Assembly (NCBI GenBank): GCA_021014325.1
Contig: CM037469.1
Location: forward strand, 12,156,663 to 12,220,662
DNA from: Plazaster borealis
Taxonomy: Eukaryota > Echinodermata > Asteroidea > Forcipulatida > Labidiasteridae
Direction: 5' to 3'
DNA length: 64,000 nucleotides
Below, piece after piece: positions 1 through 13,209 of the stretch. How positions within the stretch are numbered: position 1 is the first letter of the stretch; every line of letters begins with the position of its first letter. The notes under the pieces were generated by a model, which was not told the DNA's origin, ran no database searches, and worked only from the letters and a program-made list of their open reading frames with translations. Position numbers and translations under genes: made by a program.

Positions 1-1344
1 CCGGCTGTATGATTAAATTATAAAAACAAAACGGTGAATTAAAGCAAGCACGCAGTGCCAGGATCGATAGCGAGGGTATCTTCACACTTAGCAGACCAAG
101 AAACACTGAGCTGTAAGAAACGCCGAGTGATAGCCACTCGCCTCGATTGGGTTTGAATGGCTTGGATTTTCCAAAATAATTATCTCGTGCTATAGCAAAT
201 ATTTTTGCTAGCAAGCTGCTCGAAATTTGAATACACAGGCTAGGGCCTAATCGCTTTCACAACTTAATGTTCCGAGCAGGGATAACAGTTGTAGTTCGAT
301 GCAACGAATTCGGTAGTTGGATGGTCATTATTAAATAGATTTTCGGCCAATTTGACCCGAAAATTTAGATTTAAACTTTAGAGAGCTATTTTGTATAAAT
401 TCGAAAGTTATAAGCTTTCATAAAGGTATTACACGAAAATATCCGCCAATGATCTTAAGTTGGCAGTTAATTTAACAACTATATTTATGGGATCCTAAAA
501 TTATCTGACTTCCATGTACACAATTTTGCATGCTATTTGTATTTTGCGCTCTGTCCGTGGCATATTCGAAAGCTTGTGTATGTTTTTCGTTTGGAAACAG
601 CATCATCTGTCAAAAATCGTTCAGAAAAAGAAAACAAAATGATAGAAAATAAATACTTTCGGTAAAATTCGAGACATGCAACTCTAAATGTATTATGCAG
701 GATTGGGAAGGATAAAAAGCGTCATTGTTTTTTTTTTGCTGACAGCTGACTGATTATTAAGTTTATACTAGAACAATTTTTTTCTGTGAAATATTTCCCT
801 CTAAAATAAAGTCATATTAGAGAAAACTAAATCTGAAAACCTAAAAAAAAAAAAAAGTGCAACATCGGTATGAACTTGTCATGTGACCAATGTTAAAACT
901 GCTTATAGACGCACGAAAATGTTCACACAAAATATCCAGGAAAGTATTTTCGTCTTTCTGAATTTACTGCGGCTTAGAAAAATACAACTCATAAAGGAGA
1001 AAATGGAGACCCAGAAAACGTGTGGACATAATTTCATATTAATTAGGACTAATGTTACTCCAAACTGGCTCTGTCTGTGTTTGCGTTCGAACATAGACCT
1101 TCAATTATATCTTATGTATCTTATGTAAATAGACACGTCTATGTCTCAATACACACGGTTCGTCGGCTCGTCGTGTACAGTCTAATCGTGCAGTACATTT
1201 TCGCCATGAATTTTGATCACCCATTGAACATTCTGGACAACATCCCTGCTTTAGTCTGGCTGGCACTAACTCGAGATCACAACGGACTACCCACAATATA
1301 AGTCGAAAGACAAAGCAGAGCAATTTTAGCGATCAAAATGACCC
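1..1344. other. Gene-free AT-rich leader
   Basis: I see no supported gene or repeat boundary here. The open frames are short, overlap on both strands and have no recognisable motif. There is an A-run near 843-856. Confidence 0.6.
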
Positions 1345-4300
1345 CAGGCTAAGAAATAAAAAAACAATGCAGAGGAGATTCTGGATCAAAATGAGAAAGA
1401 CTGTGAGCCAAAAGACGCAGAGACAGGGTTTGGATCAGTCTACGAGTCAAACATTTTGCAGAGTCGTAATCTGGATCAAAATGACTCAGACTGTGAGTCA
1501 AAAGACTCAAAGCCAGAGTTTGGATCAGTCTACGAGTCAAAAATAATATGGAGCCAGATTCTGGATCACCAAAACGCAGAATGAGTCAAACGACAATACA
1601 AAGGCAGATTCTGGATCACAATGACGCATAATGAGTCAAACAACAATGCAGAGGCAGATTCTGGATCACAATGACGCAGAATGAGTCAAACCACAATACA
1701 GAGGCAGATTCTGGATCACATCGACGCAGAATGAGTAAAACGACAATGCAGAGGCAGATTCTGGATCACAATGACGCGGAATTAGTCAAACGACAATACA
1801 GAGGCGGATTCTGGATCACAATGACGCAGAATGAGTCAAACGACAATGCAGAGCCAGATTCTGGATCACAATGACGCAGAATGAGTCAAACGACGTTACA
1901 GAGGCGGATTCTGGATCACAATGACGCAGAATGAGTCAAACAACAATGCAGAGGCAGATTCTGGATCACAATGATGCAGAATGAGTCAAAATACGATACA
2001 GAGGCGGATTCTGGATCACAATGACTCAGAATGAGTCAAAAGACGATACAGAGGCAGATTCTGGATCACAATGACTCAGAATGAGTCAAAAGACGATACA
2101 GAGGCGGATTCTGGATCAAAATGACGCAGAATGAGTCAAAAGATGATACAGAGCCAGATTATGGATCACAATGACGCAGAATGAGTCAAACGACAATGCA
2201 GAGCCAGATTCTGGATCACAATGAGGCAAAATGAGTCAAACGACAATACAGAGGCGGATTCTGGATCACAATGACGCAGAATGAGTCAAACGACAATGCA
2301 GAGCCAGATTCTAGATCAAAATGACGCAGATTGGGTCAAACAACAATACATAGACAGATTCTGAATCACAATGACGCAGAATGAGTCAGACAATACAGAG
2401 CCAGTTTCTGGATCACAATGACGCAGAATGAGTCAAACGACAATGCAGAGCCAGATTCTGGATCACAATGACGCAGAATGAGTAAAACGACAATGCAAAG
2501 GCAGATTCTGGATCACAATGACGCAGAATGAGTCAAACGACAATGCAGAGCCAGATTCTGGATCACAATGACGCAGAATGAGTCAAACAACAATGCAGAG
2601 GCAGATTCTGGATCACAATGATGCAGAATGAGTCAAAATACGATACAGAGGCGGATTCTGGATCACAATGACTCAGAATGAGTCAAAAGACGATACAGAG
2701 GCAGATTCTGGATCACAATGACTCAGAATGAGTCAAAAGACGATACAGAGGCGGATTCTGGATCACAATGACGCAGAATGAGTCAAAAGATGATACAGAG
2801 CCAGATTATGGATCACAATGACGCAGAATGAGTCAAACGACAATGCAGAGCCAGATTCTGGATCACAATGATGCAGAATGAGTCAAACGACAATACAGAG
2901 GCAGATTCTGAATCACATCGATGCAGAATGAGTCAAACGACAATGCAGAGCCAGATTATGGATCACAATGACGCAGAATGAGTAAAACGACAATGCAAAG
3001 GCAGATTCTGGATCACAATGACGCAAAATGAGTCAAACGACAATACAGAGGCGGATTCTGGATCAAAATGACGCAGAATGGGTCAAACGACAATGCAGAG
3101 GCAGATTCTGGATCACAATGACACGGAATGAGTCAAACGACAATACAGAGGCAGATTCTGGATCACATCGACGCAGAATGAGTAAAACGACAATGCAAAG
3201 GCAGATTCTGGATCACAATGACGCAGAATGGGTCAAACAACAATGCAGAGGCAGATTCTGGATCACAATGACGCGGAATGAGTCAAACGACAATACAGAG
3301 GCAGATTCTAGATCAAAATGACGCAGATTGGGTCAAACAACAATACATAGACAGATTCTGGATCACAATGATGCAGAATGAGTCAAACGACAATGCAGAG
3401 CCAGATTCTGGATCACAATGACGCAGAATGAGTCAAACGACAATGCAGAGCCAGATTCTTGATCACAATGACGCAGAATGAGTCAAACAATAATACAGAG
3501 GCGGATTCTGGATCACAATGATGCAGAATGAGTCAAACGACAATGCAGAGGCAGATTATGGATCACAATGACGCAAAATGAGTCAAACGACAATACAGAG
3601 GCGGATTCTGGATCACAATGACGCAGAATGAGTCAAACGACAATGCAGAGCCAGATTCTGGATCACAATGACGCAGAATGAGTCAAACGACATTACAGAG
3701 GCGGATTCTAGATCACAATGACGCAGAATGAGTCAAACAACAATGCAGAGGCAGATTCTGGATCACAATGATGCAGAATGAGTCAAAATACGATACAGAG
3801 GCGGATTCTGGATCACAATGACTCAGAATGAGTCAAAAGACGATACAGAGGCAGATTCTGGATCACAATGACTCAGAATGAGTCAAAAGATGATACAGAG
3901 GCGGATTCTGGATCACAATGACGCAGAATGAGTCAAAAGATGATACAGAGCCAGATTATGGATCACAATGACGCAGAATGAGTCAAACGACAATGCAGAG
4001 CCAGATTCTGGATCACAATGAGGCAAAATGAGTCAAACGACAATACAGAGGCGGATTCTGGATCACAATGACGCAGAATGAGTCAAACGACAATGCAGAG
4101 CCAGATTCTAGATCAAAATGACGCAGATTGGGTCAAACAACAATACATAGACAGATTCTGAATCACAATGACGCAGAATGAGTCAGACAATACAGAGCCA
4201 GTTTCTGGATCACAATGATGCAGAATGAGTCAAACGACAATGCAGAGCCAGATTCTGGATCACAATGACGCAAAATGAGTAAAACGACAATGCAAAGGCA

Positions 4301-7245
4301 GATTCTGGATCACAATGACGCAAAATGAGTCAAACGACAATACAGAGGCGGATTCTGGATCACAATGACGCAGAATGAGTCAAACGACAATGCAGAGCCA
4401 GATTCTGGATCACAATGACGCAGAATGAGTCAAACAACAATGCAGAGGCAGATTCTGGATCACAATGATGCAGAATGAGTCAAAATACGATACATAGACA
4501 GATTCTGAATCACAATGACGCAGAATGAGTCAGACAATGCAGAGCCAGATTCTGGATCACAATGACGCAAAATGAGTAAAACGACAATGCAAAGGCAGAT
4601 TCTGGATCACAATGACGCAAAATGAGTCAAACGACAATACAGAGGCGGATTCTGGATCACAATGACGCAGAATGAGTCAAACGACAATGCAGAGCCAGAT
4701 TCTGGATCACAATGACGCAGAATGAGTCAAACAACAATGCAGAGGCAGATTCTGGATCACAATGATGCAGAATGAGTCAAAATACGATACAGAGGCGGAT
4801 TCTGGATCACAATGACTCAGAATGAGTCAAAAGACGATACAGAGGCAGATTCTGGATCACAATGACTCAGAATGAGTCAAAAGACGATACAGAGGCGGAT
4901 TCTGGATCACAATGACGCAGAATGAGTCAAAAGATGATACAGAGCCAGATTATGGATCACAATGACGCAGAATGAGTCAAACGACAATGCAGAGCCAGAT
5001 TCTGGATCACAATGACGCAGAATGAGTCAAACGACAATACAGAGGCAGATTCTGAATCACATCGATGCAGAATGAGTCAAACGACAATGCAGAGCCAGAT
5101 TATGGATCACAATGACGCAGAATGAGTAAAACGACAATGCAAAGGCAGATTCTGGATCACAATGACGCAAAATGAGTCAAACGACAATACAGAGGCGGAT
5201 TCTGGATCAAAATGACGCAGAATGGGTCAAACGACAATGCAGAGGAAGATTCTGGATCACAATGACGCGGAATGAGTCCAACGACAATACAGAGGCAGAT
5301 TCTGGATCACATCGACGCAGAATGAGTAAAACGACAATGCAAAGGCAGATTCTGGATCACAATGACGCAGAATGGGTCAAACAACAATGCAGAGGCAGAT
5401 TCTGGATCACAATGACGCGGAATGAGTCAAACGACAATACAGAGGCAGATTCTAGATCAAAATGACGCAGATTGGGTCAAACAACAATACATAGACAGAT
5501 TCTGGATCACAATGACGCAGAATGAGTCAAACGACAATGCAGAGCCAGTTTCTGGATCACAATGACGCAGAATGAGTCAAACGACAATGCAGAGCCAGAT
5601 TCTTGATCACAATGACGCAGAATGAGTCAAACAATAATACATAGACAGATTCTGGATCACAATGATGCAGAATGAGTCAAACAACAATGCAGAGGCAGAT
5701 TCTGGATCACAATGATGCAGAATGAGTCAAAATACGATACATAGACAGATTCTGAATCACAATGACGCAGAATGAGTCAGACAATACAGAGCCAGTTTCT
5801 GGATCACAATGACGCAGAATGAGTCAAACGACAATGCAGAGCCAGATTCTGGATCACAATGACGCAAAATGAGTAAAACGACAATGCAAAGGCAGATTCT
5901 GGATCACAATGACGCAAAATGAGTCAAACGACAATACAGAGGCGGATTCTGGATCACAATGACGCAGAATGAGTCAAACGACAATGCAGAGCCAGATTCT
6001 GGATCACAATGACGCAGAATGAGTCAAACAACAATGGAGAGGCAGATTCTGGATCACAATGATGCAGAATGAGTCAAAATACGATACAGAGGCGGATTCT
6101 GGATCACAATGACTCAGAATGAGTCAAAAGACGATACAGAGGCGGATTCTGGATCACAATGACGCAGAATGAGTCAAAAGATGATACAGAGCCAGATTAT
6201 GGATCACAATGACGCAGAATGAGTCAAACGACAATGCAGAGCCAGATTCTGGATCACAATGACGCAGAATGAGTCAAACGACAATACAGAGGCAGATTCT
6301 GAATCACATCGATGCAGAATGAGTCAAACGACAATGCAGAGCCAGATTATGGATCACAATGACGCAGAATGAGTAAAACGACAATGCAAAGGCAGATTCT
6401 GGATCACAATGACGCGGAATGAGTCAAACGACAATACAGAGGCAGATTCTGGATCACATCGACGCAGAATGAGTAAAACGACAATGCAAAGGCAGATTCT
6501 GGATCACAATGACGCAGAATGGGTCAAACAACAATGCAGAGGCAGATTCTGGATCACAATGACGCGGAATGAGTCAAACGACAATACAGAGGCAGATTCT
6601 AGATCAAAATGACGCAGATTGGGTCAAACAACAATACATAGACAGATTCTGGATCACAATGACGCAGAATGAGTCAAACGACAATGCAGAGCCAGTTTCT
6701 GGATCACAATGACGCAGAATGAGTCAAACGACAATGCAGAGCCAGATTCTTGATCACAATGACGCAGAATGAGTCAAACAATAATACAGAGGCGGATTCT
6801 GGATCACAATGATGCAGAATGAGTCAAATGACAATGCAGAGCCAGATTATGGATCACAATGACGCAGAATGAGTAAAACGACAATGTAAAGGCAGATTCT
6901 GGATCACAATGACGCAGAATGAGTAAAGCGACAATGCAGAGCCAGATTATGGATCACAATGACTCAGAATGAGTCAATCAACAATACAGAGCCAGATCAG
7001 ACTATGAGTGAAGTGTGATACAAATCTGCTGATTCGGAATAGTACACTACAGGTAGAGTCAAATTCGGATCAAAGTATGAGTCAAATGACTCGGAGCAGG
7101 ATCCGGATCAGACTTTGAGTCAAAGGACGCAGAGCCAGATTGTGGAACAAACAATGACACATAACAAATCACAGAGCCATATTCCGGCTCAAAATTACCC
7201 GAACTATGAGTCATTTGTAGATTCGTATCCCGGAACAAAATGACC
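1345..7245. repeat. 50-bp-unit satellite array with AP-1-like heptamer
   Basis: From about 1556 to 6990 the sequence is a continuous tandem array with a 50-bp period, roughly 108 units, and some 47-bp units where 3 bp are missing (near 2384, 4181, 4528, 5774). Each unit has the blocks GATTCTGGATCACAATGACG, CAGAATGAGTCAAA and a variable CGACAATGCAGAG-type block. TGAGTCA recurs in nearly every unit, and some units also carry TGACTCA, its reverse complement. The flanks 1345-1555 and 6991-7245 are diverged, irregular copies, as expected at the edges of a satellite maintained by unequal exchange. Because 50 is not a multiple of 3, the open frames across it are by-products and not genes. Confidence 0.97.
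3118..6612. repeat. Higher-order repeat blocks inside the satellite
   Basis: A block of about 200 bp with the same variants recurs at 3118, 5262 and 6409. The first two are 2144 bp apart, which equals 43 units of 50 bp minus 6 bp, matching the two 47-bp units that lie between them. The third is 1147 bp further on (23 units minus 3 bp). This is higher-order structure from recent block duplication. Confidence 0.8.
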
Positions 7246-8221
7246 GTGTTCATGAACCAGAACTCATTGCAGACCTGGATTCCGGAACGGATTTACCGTA
7301 CTCCTCAAGTACCTTTTCTCGTCATGCACCTCGAGGATCAAAATAAATTCGGAATTTAGTTCCGGGATTGACATCATCTACGTTTGCTTTACTAGTTCAC
7401 TGGTAATAAATTTGACGTGGCAAAAAAAACAAAACACCCCGCAACATTCCAGAAACGGTCATATTAAAATAAACACGGTTAGTCGTAGACTCCACAGTAT
7501 GTTATGAATATATGCACCATCCAGACGTTATTGAAATAAAAAGCGTCCAAAGAAACATACAATTTATGGAAGCTTGAACTCTTTCCAATGAAATTTGGTG
7601 GTAAAAAAAACATAAAATGTGCACCAATGTTGATGTTATTATTATACGTTCACAGGCAACCAGCGGCCAGTGGAGCCTTCCAACCTTTCACTGTACAGAC
7701 AAGTGAGAGCTCATAACAGGCTAAAATTTAACAAGATTCATGGAAATGTCCAGTTGGTATGTTTTTTATTGCGTTATATCTAACTTCTGATGACCCTGTT
7801 TTGAATCTTTCTGGTAAGAAAAACCAAAATGGATCCCCACACTGTAACCCGTAAGTATGAAGTATAGAGGCAGAAAATCCACGCAATCGGGAAGGGACTG
7901 GAAACCCAATCCACATGCAAGATTTTAATGTCAAAAATGTCTTTAAAGTAATTGTAATACCCAGTTGCATGTTTTTAAAACTAAAATCTCGATATATGTA
8001 TTTTTGTTTACCTTTTTATTGTAGATTGTTGCAATTCAGCATGTGGCTGCTTTAGACAATATTTGTAAATGGTTCTAAACTGGGGTCCACAGAGTTGAAC
8101 GTGGAAGTTACCACTCTACCTCAATACATTGAATCTTGCATTTTAGGGCATCCAACCCACTGAACATTTGTTTGTAGACTTTTTTCTAGAGACCTTGTTT
8201 GAAATGCATCTTCAGACACAA
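7246..8221. other. No feature recognised
   Basis: Unique-looking AT-rich sequence. An 80-codon minus-strand frame at 7728-7970 has no recognisable motif and is not called. Confidence 0.5.
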
Positions 8222-8515
8222 GTACAGCTGCATTTAAAGCGAATTCGGCTTTCTGTTCCCAGAGCTAGAAGGGCGGCTGGGGATAGCTCGTTTGCCGTGG
8301 CTGCCCCGCGTCTATAAAATGAGCTCCCTGCCTGTCTGAGAAAAGCAATCTCGATGCCTGTTTTCAAACGTCTCCTTAAGAAAGTATTGTTCCAATTCGT
8401 TTGTTATGTTTTTGTTCCTTCAGTTATTTAATCATTTTTTCCTCTTTCCCGTAAAGCGTTCTGTTCTTCGTATAGCGCTATATGATCTGTATTATTGACT
8501 ATTATTATTATTATC
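8222..8515 (+). pseudogene. 3' end of a CR1/L2-like LINE (RT C-terminus and tail)
   Basis: From 8246 to 8392 the plus strand reads as the typical C-terminal tail of a non-LTR reverse transcriptase, with FAVAAPRL, then a stop where the family normally has Trp, then NELP and a basic FKRLLKK segment. It is followed by a short untranslated stretch with TATAGCGCTATATGA and an ATT microsatellite tail (about 8497-8514), the usual 3' end of CR1/L2-type elements. The copy is 5'-truncated and carries an in-frame stop, so it is dead. Confidence 0.8.
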
Positions 8516-8957
8516 CCACCACTATTCTAGATGATAAACTGCGAAAAGCATGAGTAGTATAAATTGAGTTTAAGTTGAAACTTGGTAAGCCTTTAGACCA
8601 CAAATATCCCCCCGAAAATGTCATGCATTCAAGAGATACATTGTCGAAGTATGTAATGTTAATCAAATCTATTTAAAAAGAAGCCCAAACAACGTGTTAT
8701 TGCATTAGATAATTCAATACCTGGGTACGGGGAATGAAATATATTGCCCGGGGACAAACAGAGAAAAACCAAGTGAAATTAATCCGTATACAATTTGCAT
8801 ATTAGATTAGTACATTATGAGAAAAAAAACCTCGTATGGAGTCAAGTTTCACGTTTCAAAATGCACCGGGCATATCTGAACTGACTTAAAAGACGCGGAG
8901 TAAAATAGATACATTCACAAACACATCACGATATAACAGTAATTTTCAGAGTGTTAG

Positions 8958-9581
8958 TAAGGGCCATGTCACACCGGGGCAATTTACAGGTAACCAGTTC
9001 TAGGCAATCGTTAAAGGCACTGAACACGTTTGGTAATTGTCAAAGACCAGTATTCTCACTTGGTGTATCCCAACGTATGCATAAAATAACAAGCCTGTGA
9101 AAATTTGCGCTCAATTGGTCATCGAAGTTGCAAGAAAATGATGAAAGAAAAAACACCCTTGTTGTACAAATTTGTGTCCTTTCAGATAAGAATAAAAACT
9201 TCTTGCAAGAAGTTTTTATAATTTCAGTGAGAAATAACCTCTTTCTCAAAAACTACGTTACTTCAGAGGGAGTCGTTTTTCACAATGTTTTATACTATCA
9301 ACAGCTCTCCGTTGCTCGTTACCAAGTAAGTTTTTATGCTTATATATATTTTGAGTAATTACCAAACGTGTACAGTGCCTTTAAGAAGAAAAGCCAATCA
9401 CATTTCAATGTTCACATAATTTTCTTGAAATTTGTAAGACATCGTTAGAAAAAACCCTTCTGATTGGGGCGAACAGAGCGAAAAAAATAAATCATGTGCT
9501 ACCGAAGTCTTCCTTTTGGATGCAGTGCATTGGTTGCCTCCAAGTTGCCAGTAAAAATTGCCCTGTGTGACAAGGCCCTTA
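8958..9581. mobile_element. MITE with TAAGGGCC termini (host of a nested MITE)
   Basis: The left end TAAGGGCCATGTCACACC and the reverse complement of the right end, TAAGGGCCTTGTCACACA, form imperfect terminal inverted repeats of about 35-40 bp, including a shared GGGCAATTT. Without the inner element at 9011-9384 it would be about 250 bp. The superfamily is not determined. Confidence 0.75.
9011..9384 (+). mobile_element. TTAA-flanked MITE, copy 1 (piggyBac-like target)
   Basis: It is bounded by TTAA on both sides. Its terminal inverted repeats begin AGGCACTGAACACGTTTGG on the left and end CCAAACGTGTACAGTGCCT on the right. A TTAA target duplication is the hallmark of piggyBac-type transposition. 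The centre holds a perfect 28-bp palindrome at 9192-9219. No transposase is encoded. It sits inside the MITE at 8958-9581. Confidence 0.88.
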
Positions 9582-10534
9582 GGTTATAAAATAATAAACT
9601 GTGTTAGTTTGCAACTTATTGCAAGGTTTATCCGAATTCAACTTGTCATTCCGCTTCTGTCTACGACCTTAAAAGGGTGCAAACATGAAAACTGCTCCCC
9701 CTGTCAACGGTTATAACTGGTGTGCCAATGTTACCTCATTTTACGGTAAGTAGGCCTAGTGATTCAAAGTAGTCCATGCATCATGTGGACCTCTTTTGTT
9801 CTCAGGTCCAAACTTTGTATGTAACGCTTAAAAACATCCCCTGGCCTACACTGTGCAAACTAATTCAAAACTTGGAAAGGAACAAAATTACTCTCTGAGC
9901 AGTATTTTGTGTGCCCCAAAAATCTCTGAGAAACTCGGCTAGACACTTTTTTTGTATCACTTAATTGATTTGTGCGCACTGGTTAGCCCCACCTCCTCCA
10001 ATCCGTTCTTAAACCAAATTTAAACGATACCACTACCCATTTGCATCCACTGGGCTATTGATGTTTGTATTTTTTATCTTATTCCAGTTCGACGGATTGA
10101 GCTTCAGACTTGCCACTTTTCATCTTCCGGGCACGAACCAAATTAGAAAAGTAGCAATCTCGTTTAATCCGCCAATCTCACACTCCATTGCGCTAATCAT
10201 GATCCGGGCTAGTGTTGCATGAGGATTAGTCGCACGACCCGCTAATTAAATTGAGCCGGATTAAAATAAAATTCATCTATATAAATACCTATCCGGAACG
10301 TAACCAGATAGGCCTTTTCTTAAATTTAAAATCAGCCGAAATATTCCCGACATGTTAAAAATAAAAAACAAACAAACAAAACAACACATGAATGTTGCGT
10401 GTCAATAATTACAGAATCCTAAATGCATGCCGATTGAGTAGTGCCTGTATTAATTATATTTTATATTGGGTGAATCGGTAACTGGTTGGTAGGATGACGG
10501 GGTAAAGAGGGAATGTACAACATTGGTTTCATGT
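9582..10534. other. No feature recognised
   Basis: AT-rich sequence with no supported coding frame and no clear repeat boundary. Confidence 0.45.
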
Positions 10535-10908
10535 TTAAAGGTATCGTACACGTTTGGTAGTGACTCAAAACAAATATTAGCATAACAACTTACTTGGTAA
10601 CAAGCAACGGAGAGCTGTTGATAGTATAAAACGTTGTAGGAAAGAACTCCCTCTGAAGTAACGTAGTTTTTGAAAAAGAGGTAATTTCTCACTAAAATAA
10701 TACAAACTTCTTCCAAGAAGTTTTTATTCCTATCTGAAAGCACACAACTTTGTACAACAAGGGTGTTTTTTCTTTCATCATTTTCTTGCAACTTCGATGA
10801 CCAATTCAGCCCAAATTTTCACAGGCTTGTTATTTGATGCATATGTTGGGATACACCAAATGCGAACACTGGTCTTTGACAATTTCCAAACGTGTTCAGT
10901 GCCTTTAA
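10535..10908 (-). mobile_element. TTAA-flanked MITE, copy 2
   Basis: Reverse-complement copy of the 9011-9384 element, with TTAA at 10535-10538 and 10905-10908. The central palindrome is present but has one mismatch. The frames seen in it are those of the repeat and are not genes. Confidence 0.88.
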
Positions 10909-10988
10909 TAATAATAATAACTAATAATAATTTATTGAATTTATATTGGGCTCTTTCCAGGACCAGCCTGTTCAAGGGCACATAGCAG
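10909..10988 (-). repeat. LINE 3' tail with ATT microsatellite
   Basis: On the minus strand this reads CTGGTCCTGGAAAGAGCCCA followed by an A/T-rich TATAAATTCAATAAATTATT tail and (ATT)n. The same tail occurs on the plus strand at about 21235-21305. It abuts the MITE at 10908. Confidence 0.65.
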
Positions 10989-11139
10989 TAAACAAAAATA
11001 TCAGTAATAAATTACAGAAGAAAAAAACAAGTTTAAGCAAAAATATACCTGTAAAAATAAGAACAATTAAAATCAAAAGCCTGAAGACAAACAAATACTG
11101 TAACTTCAATAATTATTTGACTTGACTAAACTGCAGCGA

Positions 11140-11290
11140 AAGAAAAAGGGGAACATTTTTGGGAGGCACAAGGGGGTGCACCCTTTTTTTTCTAGGGGGC
11201 ACTTATGGCCAATTAAAACTGTAGTATCCGTTTTCGTTTTCTTAAACCAGCCCCTTTTTCATCGCTGTTGCTATGCATTTACTTTTTAAA
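11140..11290 (+). repeat. hAT subterminal fragment
   Basis: The segment GGCACAAGGGGGTGCACCC, then GGGGGCACTTATGGCC, matches the left subterminal region of the hAT elements at 17478 and 57195. The terminus itself is not preserved. Around it (10989-11676) is A/T-rich sequence with no gene. Confidence 0.6.
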
Positions 11291-11676
11291 AATGATAACC
11301 CGACGTTGAGGTTAAGACAAAAACATGGTCTGCCTGTAACTAGAAAAATAGTTTTAAAAACATTAAAACTACTACTAGAAAACTTATAAAATGTAACATT
11401 TTGTTCTGGTAATTTTTAAAACTAAAAAGTCCAGATTTTAAATAATAAATACAATAAAGAAGATAAATAAATAAAACAACATAAGACAAAACAAAATTAT
11501 AACAACTTAACCAAATGAAACAAATATATAAATATAAATAAATAAATACAAATTCTTGCTCTATTGCTAAGAAATTTTATGCGCTAAGCAGTATTTTGCT
11601 TTAAGGAAATGCTAGTGTAAATTGTTGGGTAGATACACCCAGGATACACTGTGCTGTCTTCATTTCTTCCCTTGGC

Positions 11677-11817
11677 AATAGACCCCTGTATGGATGACGT
11701 CACGGCTTGTTTAGTGCTACCACTGGTTATTGAATTTCCCCACAGTAAGAGCACAGATACAATGGTTTCCCATTCAGTGGTAAACAAACTATGACGTCAT
11801 CGGTTATAAGGTCTATT
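11677..11817. mobile_element. Small foldback MITE with CRE octamers in its arms
   Basis: The ends AATAGACC and GGTCTATT are inverted repeats. Each arm also carries GATGACGTCA after an 8-bp spacer (TGACGTCA at 11695-11702 and 11792-11799). The total length is 141 bp. Confidence 0.6.
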
Positions 11818-13209
11818 CGTCGTTCATTTACGCTCGACCACTGAGAAATTCAAATGGTATTATCATTGTTCAAGAGTAATACCAAACTAATGGTGTGTGC
11901 AGGTCACATTTCTTAGAGGAACGGCACGCGCAGTATTCCAAACAACACCAATGCCTTTTCTTGAGTATTTTAATTGTATGGTATACCGTTGATATACTGT
12001 AAAGCACAACTGTTACGGTGTGTTTAACAGCACACCTATATAGTATACGTTAGCTTCCCTGTCAGTGTTCATCACGTAAATAAACCCACCTTTTCCAGTA
12101 CAAATGTTATACATGTACAAAGGAATAAAGCAACAAACGCCTTGGATCAATAAGTTATTTTCAAAGTCACCAAAAAACATTGTAAGATTTGTTCTACGTG
12201 AAAACAAACGAGGCTGAATAGAGTTCCCCCGCAGCGATTTAAGTGACAGTACTTTATGAAAGCTAGTGTAAATATGAAATTTCAGAGAGAAACAAATTGT
12301 GTGGATTATATAGAAAAAAAACCATGTATTGAAATGTTCAATATTGGAAAAGGGAATGAGGGAAGTATTATCAAGCAATGATTCAAATTGCCAATGCATC
12401 AGTTTTGAAAACTTGCAGTAAAAAAAGAGAACTTTTCTCACCTGACAGAAATTGCTTAGTCGTCTGTGTCACACTCGTGCCCCGTAAGGCGAAATTATGA
12501 CTCTCTCCAAGCAATACCGCCCTGAACCACGGAGGGAAAAAATGCCTGAACTAACTGTTACTACAGAAAGAGAGTCCAACAGCCATTTGTTTGTCTTGAA
12601 ATATCTAACACGACATGCTTGGTCGTTATCGCACAGAGATAGTGCGGTCAGACAGCTATACTTGGTTTATCCCATGAGCAGTTTTGGAGAGAAGTGGCAA
12701 GCTGTCAGTGGATTTGGCACCAGTGTGTGCATGATAATCTACCCATCGCTCACGAGCAATCTGCACGTCAAGAGAGGGTGTTCATATTGCGTGATATCAT
12801 AGATAGATAGAGAAGCCCGTTGCCTGGTTGACGCTCTTTGGAGTTTGATAGCCGGCCCAGGATGTGGTGCGTTTTTGTGTGTGTGTTTGTCTCCACTAGC
12901 GTGACGAGTGACTGAGTTGAAAGTCTATCATGCCTGTATTGATCACGCAATGAGACTTGTGTGCCACTGATTTCCCGCCTCTCTCAGTCCCTAAATCGAC
13001 TCTACACTTTGATCACCTAACGACGACTGTTTAACGAACACCCCAGTACCATCCCAGTCCTGGTTAGCCCGCCCTCATCCTCTCTCTCTCTTTTATAGTA
13101 ATTATTCCATGGGTTTATTGTACTGGACGCAGTTATCCCCCAAAACCGACTGTGAAGACTGCATTGTGGTGGTGCTATGTTGTAGAGTTTTATTGTTAGT
13201 TGCAATATT
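11818..13209. other. No supported gene
   Basis: A 142-codon minus-strand frame at 12013-12441 is AT-rich and shows no recognisable domain. A short (ATAG)n run lies near 12800. Nothing is called. Confidence 0.45.

Noticed and set aside
3028..5465. Two identical 97-codon frames in the satellite
   Set aside because: They arise from the 50-bp repeat read in a shifting frame. Their identity reflects block duplication and not protein conservation.
7728..7970. 80-codon minus-strand frame with many aromatic residues
   Set aside because: No recognised family and no second exon could be linked.
9040..10791. Mirrored frames with shared residues as a conserved small gene
   Set aside because: They fall wholly in TTAA MITE copies and follow their orientation and boundaries.
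12013..12441. 142-codon minus-strand open frame
   Set aside because: AT-rich, Phe-rich, no domain recognised and no supporting context.
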